From contig JBCBVA010000130.1 of NCBI GenBank assembly GCA_039817825.1, positions 1 through 9,032 of the forward strand: 9,032 nt of DNA, in the 5' to 3' direction. The DNA is from PCC-7336 sp039817825 (GTDB taxonomy: Bacteria; Cyanobacteriota; Cyanobacteriia; Thermostichales; PCC-7336). Position 1 is the first letter of the stretch; each line of letters starts with the position of its first letter. Below are positions 1-6,234 of the stretch, one piece after another. The position numbers and the translations under genes were made by a program. The notes under the pieces are model-generated. The model saw nothing but the letters and a program-made list of their open reading frames with translations. It made no database searches and was not told where the DNA came from.

Positions 1-682
1 CTGACGTCAAGGCTCCCGAATTGCGCCATTGTGTCAACATCCGATCGATTCGGTAATCCTGTTCGTTGATATCTTCGATCACCAGCACAATCGGGCGATC
101 GCCTGATGGCCAGTCAGGTGTCCCCAGCAGGGCAGTAGCCACCGTCAAATTGGCAGGCATTAGCACACCAGTAGCCCTCCCAGGAGCCCATGCTTGACCA
201 GAGAGGGGGGGCATTGTGCCTTGGGTTAGATAGCTATGCAGGCGATCTCGAGAGGCCTCGGACTCCAGCGTCATATGCGCCACAATCGGCCCGTGTATGC
301 TAGCAATTCCGCGAGATGCTGCCGCCCACAGCAGAGCCGTAATATCTGAAAAACCCACAATCCACTTGGGAGATCGTACAAACTCATGCCAATCCAGCTT
401 GGGCAGGAGTCGCGTGGCACCGTATCCACCACGCCCGCATAGGATTGCTCGACAATCAGGATCCTCAAACGCAGCCTGTAAACAGGCCAGTCGCTCGCGA
501 TCTCTCCCAGCCAAATAGTCCAACTTGGTGGGTTCCTGCGGCAGCATCGGCACCACGTCGTACCCCCAAGCCCGCCAAACATCGATGCCTGCTTGCAAGG
601 ATTCCGGCGACCCCGAGCCGCTAGGCAACACCACACACACTCGATTCCCCGCTTTCAGCAGCGGGGGGATGCTCGTCTCCAT
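1..682 (-). CDS. LD-carboxypeptidase (peptidase S66), C-terminal part missing
   Basis: A serine peptidase that removes the terminal D-alanine from muropeptide tetrapeptides (an L,D bond) in peptidoglycan recycling; family members are usually cytoplasmic. The frame gives 227 residues from the ATG at 682 and runs off the left edge. I see CGRGGYGATRLLPKLDW (82-98), the nucleophile motif GFSDITALLW (110-119, catalytic Ser112), HGPIV (130-134) and the acidic motif IEDINEQDYRIDRML (202-216), where one Glu is the second member of the Ser-Glu-His triad. The catalytic His lies beyond the edge. Family members are about 300 residues, so roughly a quarter is absent. The start follows the rlmN stop by 8 nt, with an AGGA-like ribosome site inside the end of rlmN, so the two are probably co-transcribed and coupled. 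A GTG directly before the ATG is an equally possible start. The family is clear; the in vivo substrate is inferred from it. Confidence 0.9.
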   Translation of the reverse strand, partial: METSIPPLLKAGNRVCVVLPSGSGSPESLQAGIDVWRAWGYDVVPMLPQEPTKLDYLAGRDRERLACLQAAFEDPDCRAILCGRGGYGATRLLPKLDWHEFVRSPKWIVGFSDITALLWAAASRGIASIHGPIVAHMTLESEASRDRLHSYLTQGTMPPLSGQAWAPGRATGVLMPANLTVATALLGTPDWPSGDRPIVLVIEDINEQDYRIDRMLTQWRNSGALTS

Positions 683-690
683 CACTGCAC

Positions 691-1797
691 CTATCCTCGT
701 GCCATCTCTAGCTTGCGGCGGCGCAGTTGACCACAGGCTGCATCCGTATCCAATCCGCGTGAGCGTCGTACGCTGGCAGCCACCCGTCGTTGCGTCAGGC
801 GATCGATGAATCGATCCACGCGATCGCTGTCCGGTCGCTGATAATCGGCATCGGAAATCGGGTTGTATAGCAACAGGTTGACGTGGGATTGGAATCCTCC
901 CACCAAATCGGCAAGCTGGTCGGCGTGAATCAGGTGGTCGTTCACCCCCCCCAGCAAAATGTATTCAAAGCTCACTCGCCGTCCGGTGGCATCAACGTAA
1001 TAGCGGCAATCATCAATCAAGTCGTGAATGAGGTATCTATCGGCAGAGGGAATGAGTTGATGGCGCAGCTCCTGGTTGGGGGCGTGCAAGCTGACCGCCA
1101 GCGTTACCTGTAGTTTGTGCTTGGCAAAGCGACGGATTTGGTTGGGAATGCCCACAGTTGAGACGGTCATGTGTCGCTGACCGATGCCGATGTCTTCGTT
1201 GAAGCAGCGCAATGCTTCCAGCACGTTGGGCAGATTTTGCAGCGGTTCCCCCATCCCCATAAACACGATATTGCTGACGCGACGCTCCATGTCTTCCTGT
1301 ACTGTCAGCACCTGATCGACAATTTCGTGAACGGCTAGGTTTCTCTTCAAACCACCTTTGCCCGTTGCGCAAAAATCGCAGGCCATCGCGCAACCCACCT
1401 GGGATGACACGCAGACAGTCAGACGATCGCTGGTAGGAATTCCCACCGTTTCGATGGTTTCCCCATCGTCTAGTCCCATCAAAAACTTAACGGTGCCGTC
1501 ACGAGCTTCCGAGCGATAGGTGATGTCTGCCCGTCCCACCGGATAGTCCTGTACTTGCTCTCGCCATGCTTTGGAGAACACCGTGATCTCTGACAGCGAT
1601 CGCACCCCCTTCTGATAAATCCATTGGTGCAATTGCTTGCCGCGAAATTTGGCCTGTCCTTGGGCAATAACCCAATCAGTCAAGGCAGCAGCTGATTGTC
1701 CGACGAGGGGTTGGGGGGCATTCACGATGGTGGGGAGGGTGGAGGTAGAAGGTCTGGCGTTTGTAATGTCTGGCGTTTGAAAGCAGCTCAAAGCCAT
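691..1797 (-). CDS. rlmN: 23S rRNA (adenine(2503)-C2)-methyltransferase RlmN
   Basis: A radical-SAM enzyme that methylates C2 of A2503 in 23S rRNA and, in E. coli, of A37 in some tRNAs. The protein has 368 residues. The [4Fe-4S]-binding CxxxCxxC motif is Cys136/Cys140/Cys143 (CAMACDFCATGKGG). Cys129 matches the resolving cysteine of E. coli (seven residues before the cluster motif). Cys355 in DAACGQL is the methyl-carrying cysteine. GMGEPLQN (181-188) and SLHAPNQELR (236-245) are the family's SAM-binding and core motifs, and the N-terminal FRGKQLHQWIYQKG (51-64) is typical. All catalytic residues are present, so it should be active. The start is uncertain: residues 1-24 are low in family character and overlap a DNA repeat, so a GTG at codon 25 (about 1725), giving NAPQPLVGQS at the N-terminus, is a credible alternative. 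Neither start has a clear ribosome site. Confidence 0.96.
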   Translation of the reverse strand: MALSCFQTPDITNARPSTSTLPTIVNAPQPLVGQSAAALTDWVIAQGQAKFRGKQLHQWIYQKGVRSLSEITVFSKAWREQVQDYPVGRADITYRSEARDGTVKFLMGLDDGETIETVGIPTSDRLTVCVSSQVGCAMACDFCATGKGGLKRNLAVHEIVDQVLTVQEDMERRVSNIVFMGMGEPLQNLPNVLEALRCFNEDIGIGQRHMTVSTVGIPNQIRRFAKHKLQVTLAVSLHAPNQELRHQLIPSADRYLIHDLIDDCRYYVDATGRRVSFEYILLGGVNDHLIHADQLADLVGGFQSHVNLLLYNPISDADYQRPDSDRVDRFIDRLTQRRVAASVRRSRGLDTDAACGQLRRRKLEMARG

Positions 1798-1949
1798 GAT
1801 GTATCAGGACAATAGCTGATTGCTAACAGCGATCGTTGGCCAGAACAGAGTAAAACCACTGTACCTGCACTGCGAAAAAGACGAGCGCTTTGGGGCAGCT
1901 TACACGTCTGTAATCGGGTGGCGTTTGGCTTGAACGGAACTGGCGTTTG
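1753..1949. repeat. Four copies of TGGCGTTTG around the rlmN start
   Basis: The 9-mer TGGCGTTTG is found at 1755-1763, 1771-1779, 1919-1927 and 1941-1949, all in the same orientation. The first two share TCTGGCGTTTG exactly and are 16 bp apart. The second and third copies are also preceded by similar TGTAAT-containing sequence, so the unit may be nearer 18 bp. Two copies fall inside the first codons of rlmN as annotated and two fall upstream. The 16-bp spacing is not a multiple of three, so this is a DNA-level repeat rather than a protein repeat. Its role is unknown. Confidence 0.6.
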
Positions 1950-2105
1950 CATTGCTGGGGGCTAAAACGGAGACAATTCTAGCAATGGTTAAACAAGTCA
2001 GCTTGAAAATCAGATCGTTTACAATCAAGTGCTGATTAACACCATTTGGGTTGAGGAAGATTCTGGCGCATACACGTCAGTTTCCCATTCCGTCAGGACA
2101 GACAT

Positions 2106-2201
2106 ATGTGGTTTTTGCTTTGCTGGTGCCAGTTTTCCGTGCGATTGCAAGCATCTCTCGCGTTAACGCAGGGTTTCAGCAATATTCCTTTACGTGGTTA
2201 G
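2106..2201 (+). CDS. Possible 31-residue small protein
   Basis: An ATG at 2106 opens a 31-codon frame ending in TAG (2199-2201). AGGA lies 7 nt before the ATG (2095-2098), which is a good ribosome-site distance. The N-terminus is hydrophobic and rich in Trp and Cys (MWFLLCWCQF); the rest is polar. It matches no small photosystem or cytochrome subunit that I recognise. It is followed 118 nt later by a terminator-like hairpin on the same strand. Frames this short arise often by chance, so this is only a candidate. Confidence 0.18.
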   Translation: MWFLLCWCQFSVRLQASLALTQGFSNIPLRG

Positions 2202-2318
2202 CTCGCGGTTTGTAGCTGGGTACGTTATGAGCAGCAAGACCATTCCATATGGCTGCGCGATCGCCTTCAGCGATAGTTTGGTAAGCCTCCTGTAGAAGTC
2301 CGCATAGTTGCTAGACAT

Positions 2319-2350
2319 GTGTTGCTGCCAGTAATGGCAGCACACTTTTT
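2319..2350 (+). terminator. Intrinsic terminator-like hairpin without an obvious upstream gene
   Basis: TGCTGCCA (2323-2330), loop GTAA, then TGGCAGCA (2335-2342) makes a perfect 8-bp stem with a 4-nt loop. With one bulged T at 2322 it extends by three more pairs (GTG 2319-2321 with CAC 2343-2345). TTTTT follows directly at 2346-2350. On the minus strand no T-run follows the stem, so it reads as a plus-strand terminator. No established plus-strand gene ends before it. It may end a small RNA or the 31-codon ORF, or act in the leader of the gene at 2593. Confidence 0.65.
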
Positions 2351-2592
2351 AAGAAGCAGATCCGGTTTGGAGCCGAATCGATAGCAATCCGCTGTAGGGT
2401 CTGGAGTGTGAAGACGGTTCAATGCCTCGCTCGATCGGGAACAGTAGCTGAAGGACTCTCCATCGCTGATTGCCAAACGCTATATGGTGGCTGGATTGCA
2501 AGTCGCATGGGACATTTCTGTACAGATCGTCAATGCCAATGGCAGGCTTTGATATTAAAGCCATCTTTGACATTCAGGCAGGATTGACGGAA

Positions 2593-2964
2593 ATGTCCGC
2601 TCCGATACCGAGTGTTCTCATGCCTCAAAGTAAGCCACGAGTAGTCATCCCCCGCAAGATTAGCGATGTCATTCAACTGGCTCAGGTGATTCAGTCAAAG
2701 GATGCCGAGTTAGGCACAGACTCCCCTCTAGCGTTACTAAAGTGGGCCAACAAGCTGGCGGCCATCCAGTCGGCCTTAGACGCGCAAGAGCGGGCGGAAG
2801 AACTGCGGGATCAGTTGGATTCCGCGTACGAAGAGCGCGATCGCCGCATCAAAGAATTGTTGGAATCCATCCGTCAAAGCCGAGACGTGCTAACGGGGAT
2901 CTACCGACAGGACATGAGTAAACTGACAGACTTCGGTTTCACCGTCGAGAAAAACAAAACTTAA
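2593..2964 (+). CDS. Small coiled-coil hypothetical protein
   Basis: I cannot assign a function. From the ATG at 2593 it has 123 residues. A short N-terminal tail is followed by PRVVIPRKISDVIQLAQ (15-31), a stretch around SPLALLKW (44-51), a long charged helix (about 62-98; EERAEELRDQLDSAYEERDR-like heptads) that should form a coiled coil, and a C-terminal LTDFGFTVEKNKT (111-123). Short cytosolic proteins with this layout (VIPR start, central AEEL...YEERD helix, LxxFGFxV end) occur as unassigned proteins in several bacterial groups, from memory. There is no signal peptide, membrane segment or catalytic motif. The frame is open further upstream, with a TTG at 2470 and an ATG at 2533, but the upstream residues look non-conserved, and AGGA at about 2581-2584 fits the ATG at 2593. 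An ATG at 2620 (MPQSKPRVV) is the next alternative. A HIP1 copy lies inside the gene. Confidence 0.75.
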   Translation: MSAPIPSVLMPQSKPRVVIPRKISDVIQLAQVIQSKDAELGTDSPLALLKWANKLAAIQSALDAQERAEELRDQLDSAYEERDRRIKELLESIRQSRDVLTGIYRQDMSKLTDFGFTVEKNKT

Positions 2965-3075
2965 GGCAAGTAGTTAGCGTAACTGCGATCAAGTCCAAAC
3001 CGAAGCTTATAACGGTTGCGTCTTGTCCCAAAGACTCGGGAAGAGGCGCGGTATCAAAATACTTAAATGACAGAA

Positions 3076-3119
3076 AGCGAGCAGAAGACTTTCCGCGTTT
3101 CGTCTTCCACCCGCTTTTT
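3076..3119 (+). terminator. Terminator-like hairpin downstream of the 2593 gene
   Basis: GAAGAC (3084-3089) pairs with GTCTTC (3102-3107) around a 12-nt loop. An outer stem AGCG (3076-3079) with CGCT (3112-3115) is possible across a 4x4 internal loop, and TTTTT occupies 3115-3119. It lies about 110 nt after the stop at 2964 and is the best candidate for the end of that transcript. The loop is large and the stem short, so it is weaker than the hairpin at 2319-2350. Confidence 0.42.
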
Positions 3120-3123
3120 GTCG

Positions 3124-3145
3124 TTCACTCCTCACCTGCAGTGAA
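3124..3145 (+). other. Small hairpin with C-rich loop
   Basis: TTCACT (3124-3129) pairs perfectly with AGTGAA (3140-3145), leaving the 10-nt loop CCTCACCTGC. It stands just after the terminator-like hairpin. The segment ACTCCTCAC (3127-3135) resembles the unpaired core of the cyanobacterial small RNA Yfr1 (ACUCCUCACAC), but the last two bases differ and here part of it is in a stem. No T-run follows closely. Confidence 0.3.
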
Positions 3146-3193
3146 GTCTATCCCATATTCGCCAGTTCGACACTTTTATTTGCGATCTCCACG

Positions 3194-3227
3194 GTGAATT
3201 CGTCGCTTAAATTCACGAAAAATTCAC
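3194..3227. promoter_or_regulatory. Operator-like repeats of AATTCAC
   Basis: Three copies of one 7-mer: GTGAATT (3194-3200, inverted) and AATTCAC at 3210-3216 and 3221-3227. The two direct copies are 11 bp apart, one helical turn, and the inverted copy forms a 9-bp-spaced palindrome with the first. Direct repeats with an 11-bp period are the usual layout for OmpR/PhoB-type response regulators; the left part, CTTAAATT, is one base off the cyanobacterial Pho-box consensus, but the next half-site fits poorly. The regulator is unknown and the site is about 275 bp upstream of the ATPase start. Confidence 0.35.
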
Positions 3228-3355
3228 AATGCCAACGTCAGATGAAGCGGACCTAGCTCCTAGCATTGGAGCCCATGACAAACCGCACTAACGGCAAGAA
3301 TTAAGCTGTGGAACAGCAAACGAGATTTGAAGGGTCTGCTAGCTGGTTAGGAAAC

Positions 3356-3396
3356 CCGATATGTGGCACGTCAGGTTAGCAATGCTGCCGTATCGG
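3356..3396 (+). other. Two-part stem-loop in the exporter leader region
   Basis: CCGATA (3356-3361) pairs with TATCGG (3391-3396). Inside it, GGCA (3365-3368) pairs with TGCC (3386-3389) around a 17-nt loop, with a 3x1 internal loop between the stems. It lies about 105 nt before the GTG start of the ATPase, so it could be in its leader RNA. It matches no riboswitch that I recognise. Confidence 0.3.
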
Positions 3397-3469
3397 ACAG
3401 GAATGACCCGTAAGTCTGAAAAGATTAGGGGCGATCGCTCGGTAGCTAGCTGAGAAGGTGTTAAATAAC

Positions 3470-3487
3470 GTTAAGAGCCTGCTTAAC
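3470..3487 (+). promoter_or_regulatory. Hairpin just upstream of the ATPase ribosome site
   Basis: GTTAAG (3470-3475) and CTTAAC (3482-3487) form a perfect 6-bp stem with a 6-nt loop. The AGGATGAAGGG stretch that must serve ribosome binding begins directly after it (3488-3498). The hairpin may influence translation of the ATPase. It is short and A/T-rich, so it could be incidental. Confidence 0.25.
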
Positions 3488-3501
3488 AGGATGAAGGGAT
3501 C

Positions 3502-4515
3502 GTGACAATAGCTGTTTCCATTCAAGGATTGCGAAAGCGCTACGGCGACTTTGAAGCAGTGAAGGATGTGTCGCTGCAGGTGGAAAGCGGACAGATTTTG
3601 GGGCTGCTGGGGCCGAACGGGGCCGGCAAGACGACGACACTGAGATGCCTCTGTACCCTGTTGCGCCCCAATGCTGGCGATCTACGCGTGTGCGGGATTT
3701 CGGCCATCGACAACCCTCGAGCAGTACGAAAACTCTTGGGATACGTCGCTCAAGAGGTAGCGCTGGATAAAGTGCTGACCGGGCGCGAGCTACTGCAACT
3801 GCAGGCCGATCTCTATCACATGAAGAGGGCGCAAGCGACCGAGCGCATCGACACTGTGCTCAAACTGCTGGATCTGGAAGCTCGGGCTGACGACCAGTCG
3901 GGCACGTATTCCGGCGGATTGAAGAAGCGACTGGATTTAGCAGCAGGTCTACTGCACGAGCCCAAGGTTCTGGTGTTGGATGAGCCTACGGTGGGTCTGG
4001 ATATTGAGAGTCGCGTGGCGATTTGGGAGTTCCTAAGGGAGATTCGGGAGCGCGGCATCACGGTTCTGATTACCAGTCACTATCTAGAAGAGATCGACGC
4101 GCTGGCTGATTCTGTGGCCATCATCGATGCCGGTCGAGTCATCGCTACGGGAACTCCCTCCGAACTGAAAGACCAAGTCGGGGGCGATCGCCTCACCCTC
4201 CGCTTGAAAGAGTTCACGCCGAGATCGGAAGCAGAACAAGCTCTGGATGTCCTCACCGGTTTGGCCTTCGTACAGAACATTGTGATTAACGCCGCTCAGG
4301 GCAATGCCCTCAACCTAGTCGTTAACATAGATGAAGCGGATGCCAGTTCTGAAGTGCGCCAGCAGTTAGACCGGGCCGGATTGCCCGTATTCGGGCTAGC
4401 TTATTCCCGCCCCAGTCTGGACGATGTCTATTTGGCGGCTACAGGTAAAACCCTGAGAGATGCTGAACTGGCGGCGGCTGAAGCCGATACTGGTGGCAAA
4501 ACAAAGAAGACGTAA
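3502..4515 (+). CDS. ABC transporter ATP-binding protein, DrrA-type exporter
   Basis: The cytoplasmic ATPase of an ABC exporter, 337 residues, starting at GTG 3502. It has the full set of nucleotide-binding motifs: Walker A GPNGAGKT (37-44), Q-loop Gln84, signature YSGGLKKRLDLA (136-147), Walker B VLVLDEP (156-162) with catalytic Glu161, D-loop GLD (165-167) and H-loop His193 in ITSHYLEE. The LSGGQ motif is the SGGLKKR variant seen in the DrrA/CcmA-like drug and lipid export subfamily. After about residue 225 comes a C-terminal regulatory domain ending in PSLDDVYLAATGKT (304-317), also usual in the DrrA group, and then a polar Ala/Lys tail. It is the first gene of a three-gene operon and must pair with the permease 55 nt downstream. 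The substrate cannot be told from sequence; DrrA homologues export drugs, lipids or polysaccharides. AGGA (3488-3491) and AAGGG (3494-3498) precede the GTG. Confidence 0.93.
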   Translation: MTIAVSIQGLRKRYGDFEAVKDVSLQVESGQILGLLGPNGAGKTTTLRCLCTLLRPNAGDLRVCGISAIDNPRAVRKLLGYVAQEVALDKVLTGRELLQLQADLYHMKRAQATERIDTVLKLLDLEARADDQSGTYSGGLKKRLDLAAGLLHEPKVLVLDEPTVGLDIESRVAIWEFLREIRERGITVLITSHYLEEIDALADSVAIIDAGRVIATGTPSELKDQVGGDRLTLRLKEFTPRSEAEQALDVLTGLAFVQNIVINAAQGNALNLVVNIDEADASSEVRQQLDRAGLPVFGLAYSRPSLDDVYLAATGKTLRDAELAAAEADTGGKTKKT

Positions 4516-4570
4516 GCGCTCAGTTCCCCAACCACATTCCTTTCTAGTCGTTTCACATGGCCTCTTTTGC

Positions 4571-5452
4571 ATGACTGAAGCTACCTCCCCCAATCTGCAA
4601 GCGGACTACGCGGGCGAAGTCGATGCTCAATTGCCCGGTCTGCTATCTCCCGAATTCTGGCAAGAAACCTTTGCCCTCAACCGCCGCTTGTTTATCCAAC
4701 TCAAGCGTCGCCCTACTTCATTTGCTGTCGGGATCGTTCAGCCGTTGCTGTGGCTGCTGCTGTTCGGTTCGCTGTTCCAAAATGCTCCGCAGGGAATTTT
4801 TGGCGATACCCAAAGCTACGTTCAGTTTTTGGGGGCTGGGGTGATTGTCTTTACCGCTTACGGTGGAGCGCTCAACGCAGGGTTGCCCGTTTTATTCGAT
4901 CGCGAGTTTGGCTTTCTCAATCGGCTGTTGGTGGCCCCATTGGCATCTCGGTTCTCCATCGTGCTGGCTTCGGCGTTCTATATCGTTAGCTTGGCCCTGG
5001 TACAGACTGCGGTGATTGTCGGTGCGAGCTATGTCTTGGGCGCTGGTATCCCTAACCCTATTGGTCTTGGCCTGGTGATTGCGATCGTGTCGTTGCTAGT
5101 GCTCGGATTTACCGCCCTCAGCTTGGGGTTGGCCTTTGCCATGCCCGGTCATGTTGAGCTATTGGCTGTCATTTTCCTGATCAATCTTCCCCTGATTTTC
5201 TCCAGTACGGCCCTAGCACCCCTATCCTTTATGCCCACTTGGCTGAAGTGGGTGGCTAGCCTTAATCCGTTAACTCACGCCATCGAACCCATTCGCCACC
5301 TCTACACCCATGCTGATTGGGCATGGTCTGACATCGTGCTGCATGCTCCGTGGGGAGATCTGTCGCTGCTGGGCTCTTTGGGAGCGCTGTCGCTGTTTGT
5401 GGTGGTGTCCGTCACGTTGGTGCAAGGCGTATTGCGTAAGGTTCTTGCCTGA
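4571..5452 (+). CDS. ABC-2 type permease, partner of the upstream ATPase
   Basis: The membrane subunit of the exporter, 293 residues from the ATG at 4571. After a polar N-terminus (1-45) I see about six hydrophobic segments (roughly 51-69, 85-105, 128-152, 163-190, 195-217 and 266-287), the usual ABC-2 topology. Family motifs are DREFGFLNRLLVAPLASR (110-127), the cytoplasmic coupling region, and MPTWLKWVASLNPLTHAIEP (221-240) before the last segment. There is no signal peptide. The frame is open back to an ATG at 4460 inside the ATPase gene, but that extension is basic, lacks family character and would overlap by 56 nt. Neither start has a strong ribosome site. Its TGA (5450-5452) shares its A with the ATG of the MOSC gene, so translation of the two is probably coupled. 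Confidence 0.92.
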   Translation: MTEATSPNLQADYAGEVDAQLPGLLSPEFWQETFALNRRLFIQLKRRPTSFAVGIVQPLLWLLLFGSLFQNAPQGIFGDTQSYVQFLGAGVIVFTAYGGALNAGLPVLFDREFGFLNRLLVAPLASRFSIVLASAFYIVSLALVQTAVIVGASYVLGAGIPNPIGLGLVIAIVSLLVLGFTALSLGLAFAMPGHVELLAVIFLINLPLIFSSTALAPLSFMPTWLKWVASLNPLTHAIEPIRHLYTHADWAWSDIVLHAPWGDLSLLGSLGALSLFVVVSVTLVQGVLRKVLA

Positions 5453-6234
5453 TGCCGATTCTCGATCGCATTTGGATTTACCCCATCAAGTCTTTGGATG
5501 GGGTTTCCGTGTCCGAGGCGCAAATACTTCAGAGTGGAGCGCTCAAGGGCGATCGCGAGTTTGCGCTATTCGATCGCTTGGGTCGATACGTGAATGCCAA
5601 ACGTACGGCCCGCATTCATCAGCTACGGGCCCAGTTCGATCTAGCTTCGCGACGGGTGTCTGTGCGAGAAGAGGGCACTTCGGATTGGGTGGAGTTTGGA
5701 ATGGATGGCGATCGCTCTGGGCTAGAGGGGTGGCTGAGTGAGTTTTTTGGCGATCGGGTGTGGGTACAGCAGAACGAGGGAGCTGGATTTCCGGACGACA
5801 CCAATTACCCAGGGCCAACGGCAGTGGCGACCGAAACGCTTTCGACCGTCGCTAAATGGTTTGACGGGGTTGATGCCGTTCAGCTGCAACGGCGGATGCG
5901 GGTGAATTTAGAAATTGGGAATGCGGAGGCGTTTTGGGAGGATCGCTTGTGCGTGAATGGCGATCGCGGCGTTCCGTTTCGGATTGGGGATTCCGTTACG
6001 TTGGCAGGAACCAATCCTTGTGCTCGATGCGTGGTGCCGACGCGCGATCCGGTGACCGGGGAACAGACTAATAAGTTTCAGAAGAGTTTTGTCGATCGCC
6101 GCAAAGCGACCTTTCCCGAGTGGGGTAATTCGACAAAGTACAACCACTACTATCGACTGACGACTAACACGCGCCTGCTAGAGACTAGCGATGGCGGAAC
6201 GATTCGGGTGGGCGATCGGGTGGAGCTGGTTTAG
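5452..6234 (+). CDS. MOSC-domain protein (mARC/YcbX-like)
   Basis: 260 residues: an N-terminal MOSC beta-barrel domain (about 1-118, starting LDRIWIYPIKSLDGVSV) and a C-terminal MOSC domain (about 130-260). These proteins bind the molybdenum cofactor; relatives such as mitochondrial mARC and bacterial YcbX reduce N-hydroxylated compounds using electrons from partner proteins. The key motif is NPCARCVVPTRDPVTGE (188-204). By its place before the TxDPxTG motif and its distance from the C-terminus, Cys193 matches the Mo-binding cysteine of human mARC1 (Cys273). The C-terminal GGTIRVGDRVEL (248-259) is also typical. No ferredoxin domain is fused, so electrons must come from another protein. The start overlaps the permease stop as TGATG, which fixes the start and suggests coupling with the exporter. 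The native substrate and the reason for this pairing are unknown. Three HIP1 copies lie in the gene. Confidence 0.9.
   Translation: MPILDRIWIYPIKSLDGVSVSEAQILQSGALKGDREFALFDRLGRYVNAKRTARIHQLRAQFDLASRRVSVREEGTSDWVEFGMDGDRSGLEGWLSEFFGDRVWVQQNEGAGFPDDTNYPGPTAVATETLSTVAKWFDGVDAVQLQRRMRVNLEIGNAEAFWEDRLCVNGDRGVPFRIGDSVTLAGTNPCARCVVPTRDPVTGEQTNKFQKSFVDRRKATFPEWGNSTKYNHYYRLTTNTRLLETSDGGTIRVGDRVELV

Larger units (their letters stand above)
1798..2592. other. Long intergenic region between rlmN and the 2593 gene
   Basis: About 795 bp separate two divergently oriented genes. I find no convincing long protein here: several 60-75 codon frames occur on both strands between 2267 and 2573, but they overlap one another and match no family. 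The region holds two TGGCGTTTG repeats, a possible 31-codon ORF (2106-2201), a strong terminator-like hairpin (2319-2350) and one HIP1 copy (2257-2264). A TACAAT (2020-2025, plus) and a TAGAAT (1981-1976, minus) resemble -10 boxes, but neither has a good -35 element at the usual distance. Promoters for both flanking genes must lie here but cannot be fixed by eye. Confidence 0.5.
2965..3501. other. Intergenic region ahead of the ABC exporter operon
   Basis: 537 bp without a credible reading frame. It holds a terminator-like hairpin (3076-3119), a hairpin with a C-rich loop (3124-3145), AATTCAC repeats (3194-3227), a two-part stem (3356-3396), a HIP1 copy (3431-3438) and a hairpin just before the GTG start of the ATPase (3470-3487). 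The promoter of the exporter operon should be here, but I see no good -35/-10 pair. Confidence 0.5.

Noticed and set aside
271..1393. Additional frames in the ldcA-rlmN region on both strands (for example 297-518 plus, 883-1113 plus, 271-636 minus, 1037-1393 minus).
   Set aside because: They overlap the two clearly recognisable genes in other frames and show no family motif or independent ribosome site.
2267..2573. Two minus-strand frames of 69 and 74 codons between the terminator hairpin and the 2593 gene.
   Set aside because: They overlap each other in different frames, have no recognisable motif, and one runs into the plausible plus-strand gene context. I found no transposase signature that would make this an IS remnant.
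2470..2592. The N-terminal extension of the 2593 gene back to TTG 2470.
   Set aside because: The 41 extra residues look compositionally random, the start would be a TTG without a clear ribosome site, and ATG 2593 has AGGA at a suitable distance.
3127..3135. A Yfr1 small RNA gene, from ACTCCTCAC.
   Set aside because: The 11-base core is not complete, the segment is partly paired here, and no T-tailed 3' hairpin follows at the right distance. It is kept only as a weak resemblance.
4460..4570. A longer permease start at ATG 4460, overlapping the ATPase gene.
   Set aside because: The 37 added residues are basic and polar, unlike ABC-2 N-termini, and the overlap of 56 nt is unlikely compared with the 55-nt gap left by ATG 4571.
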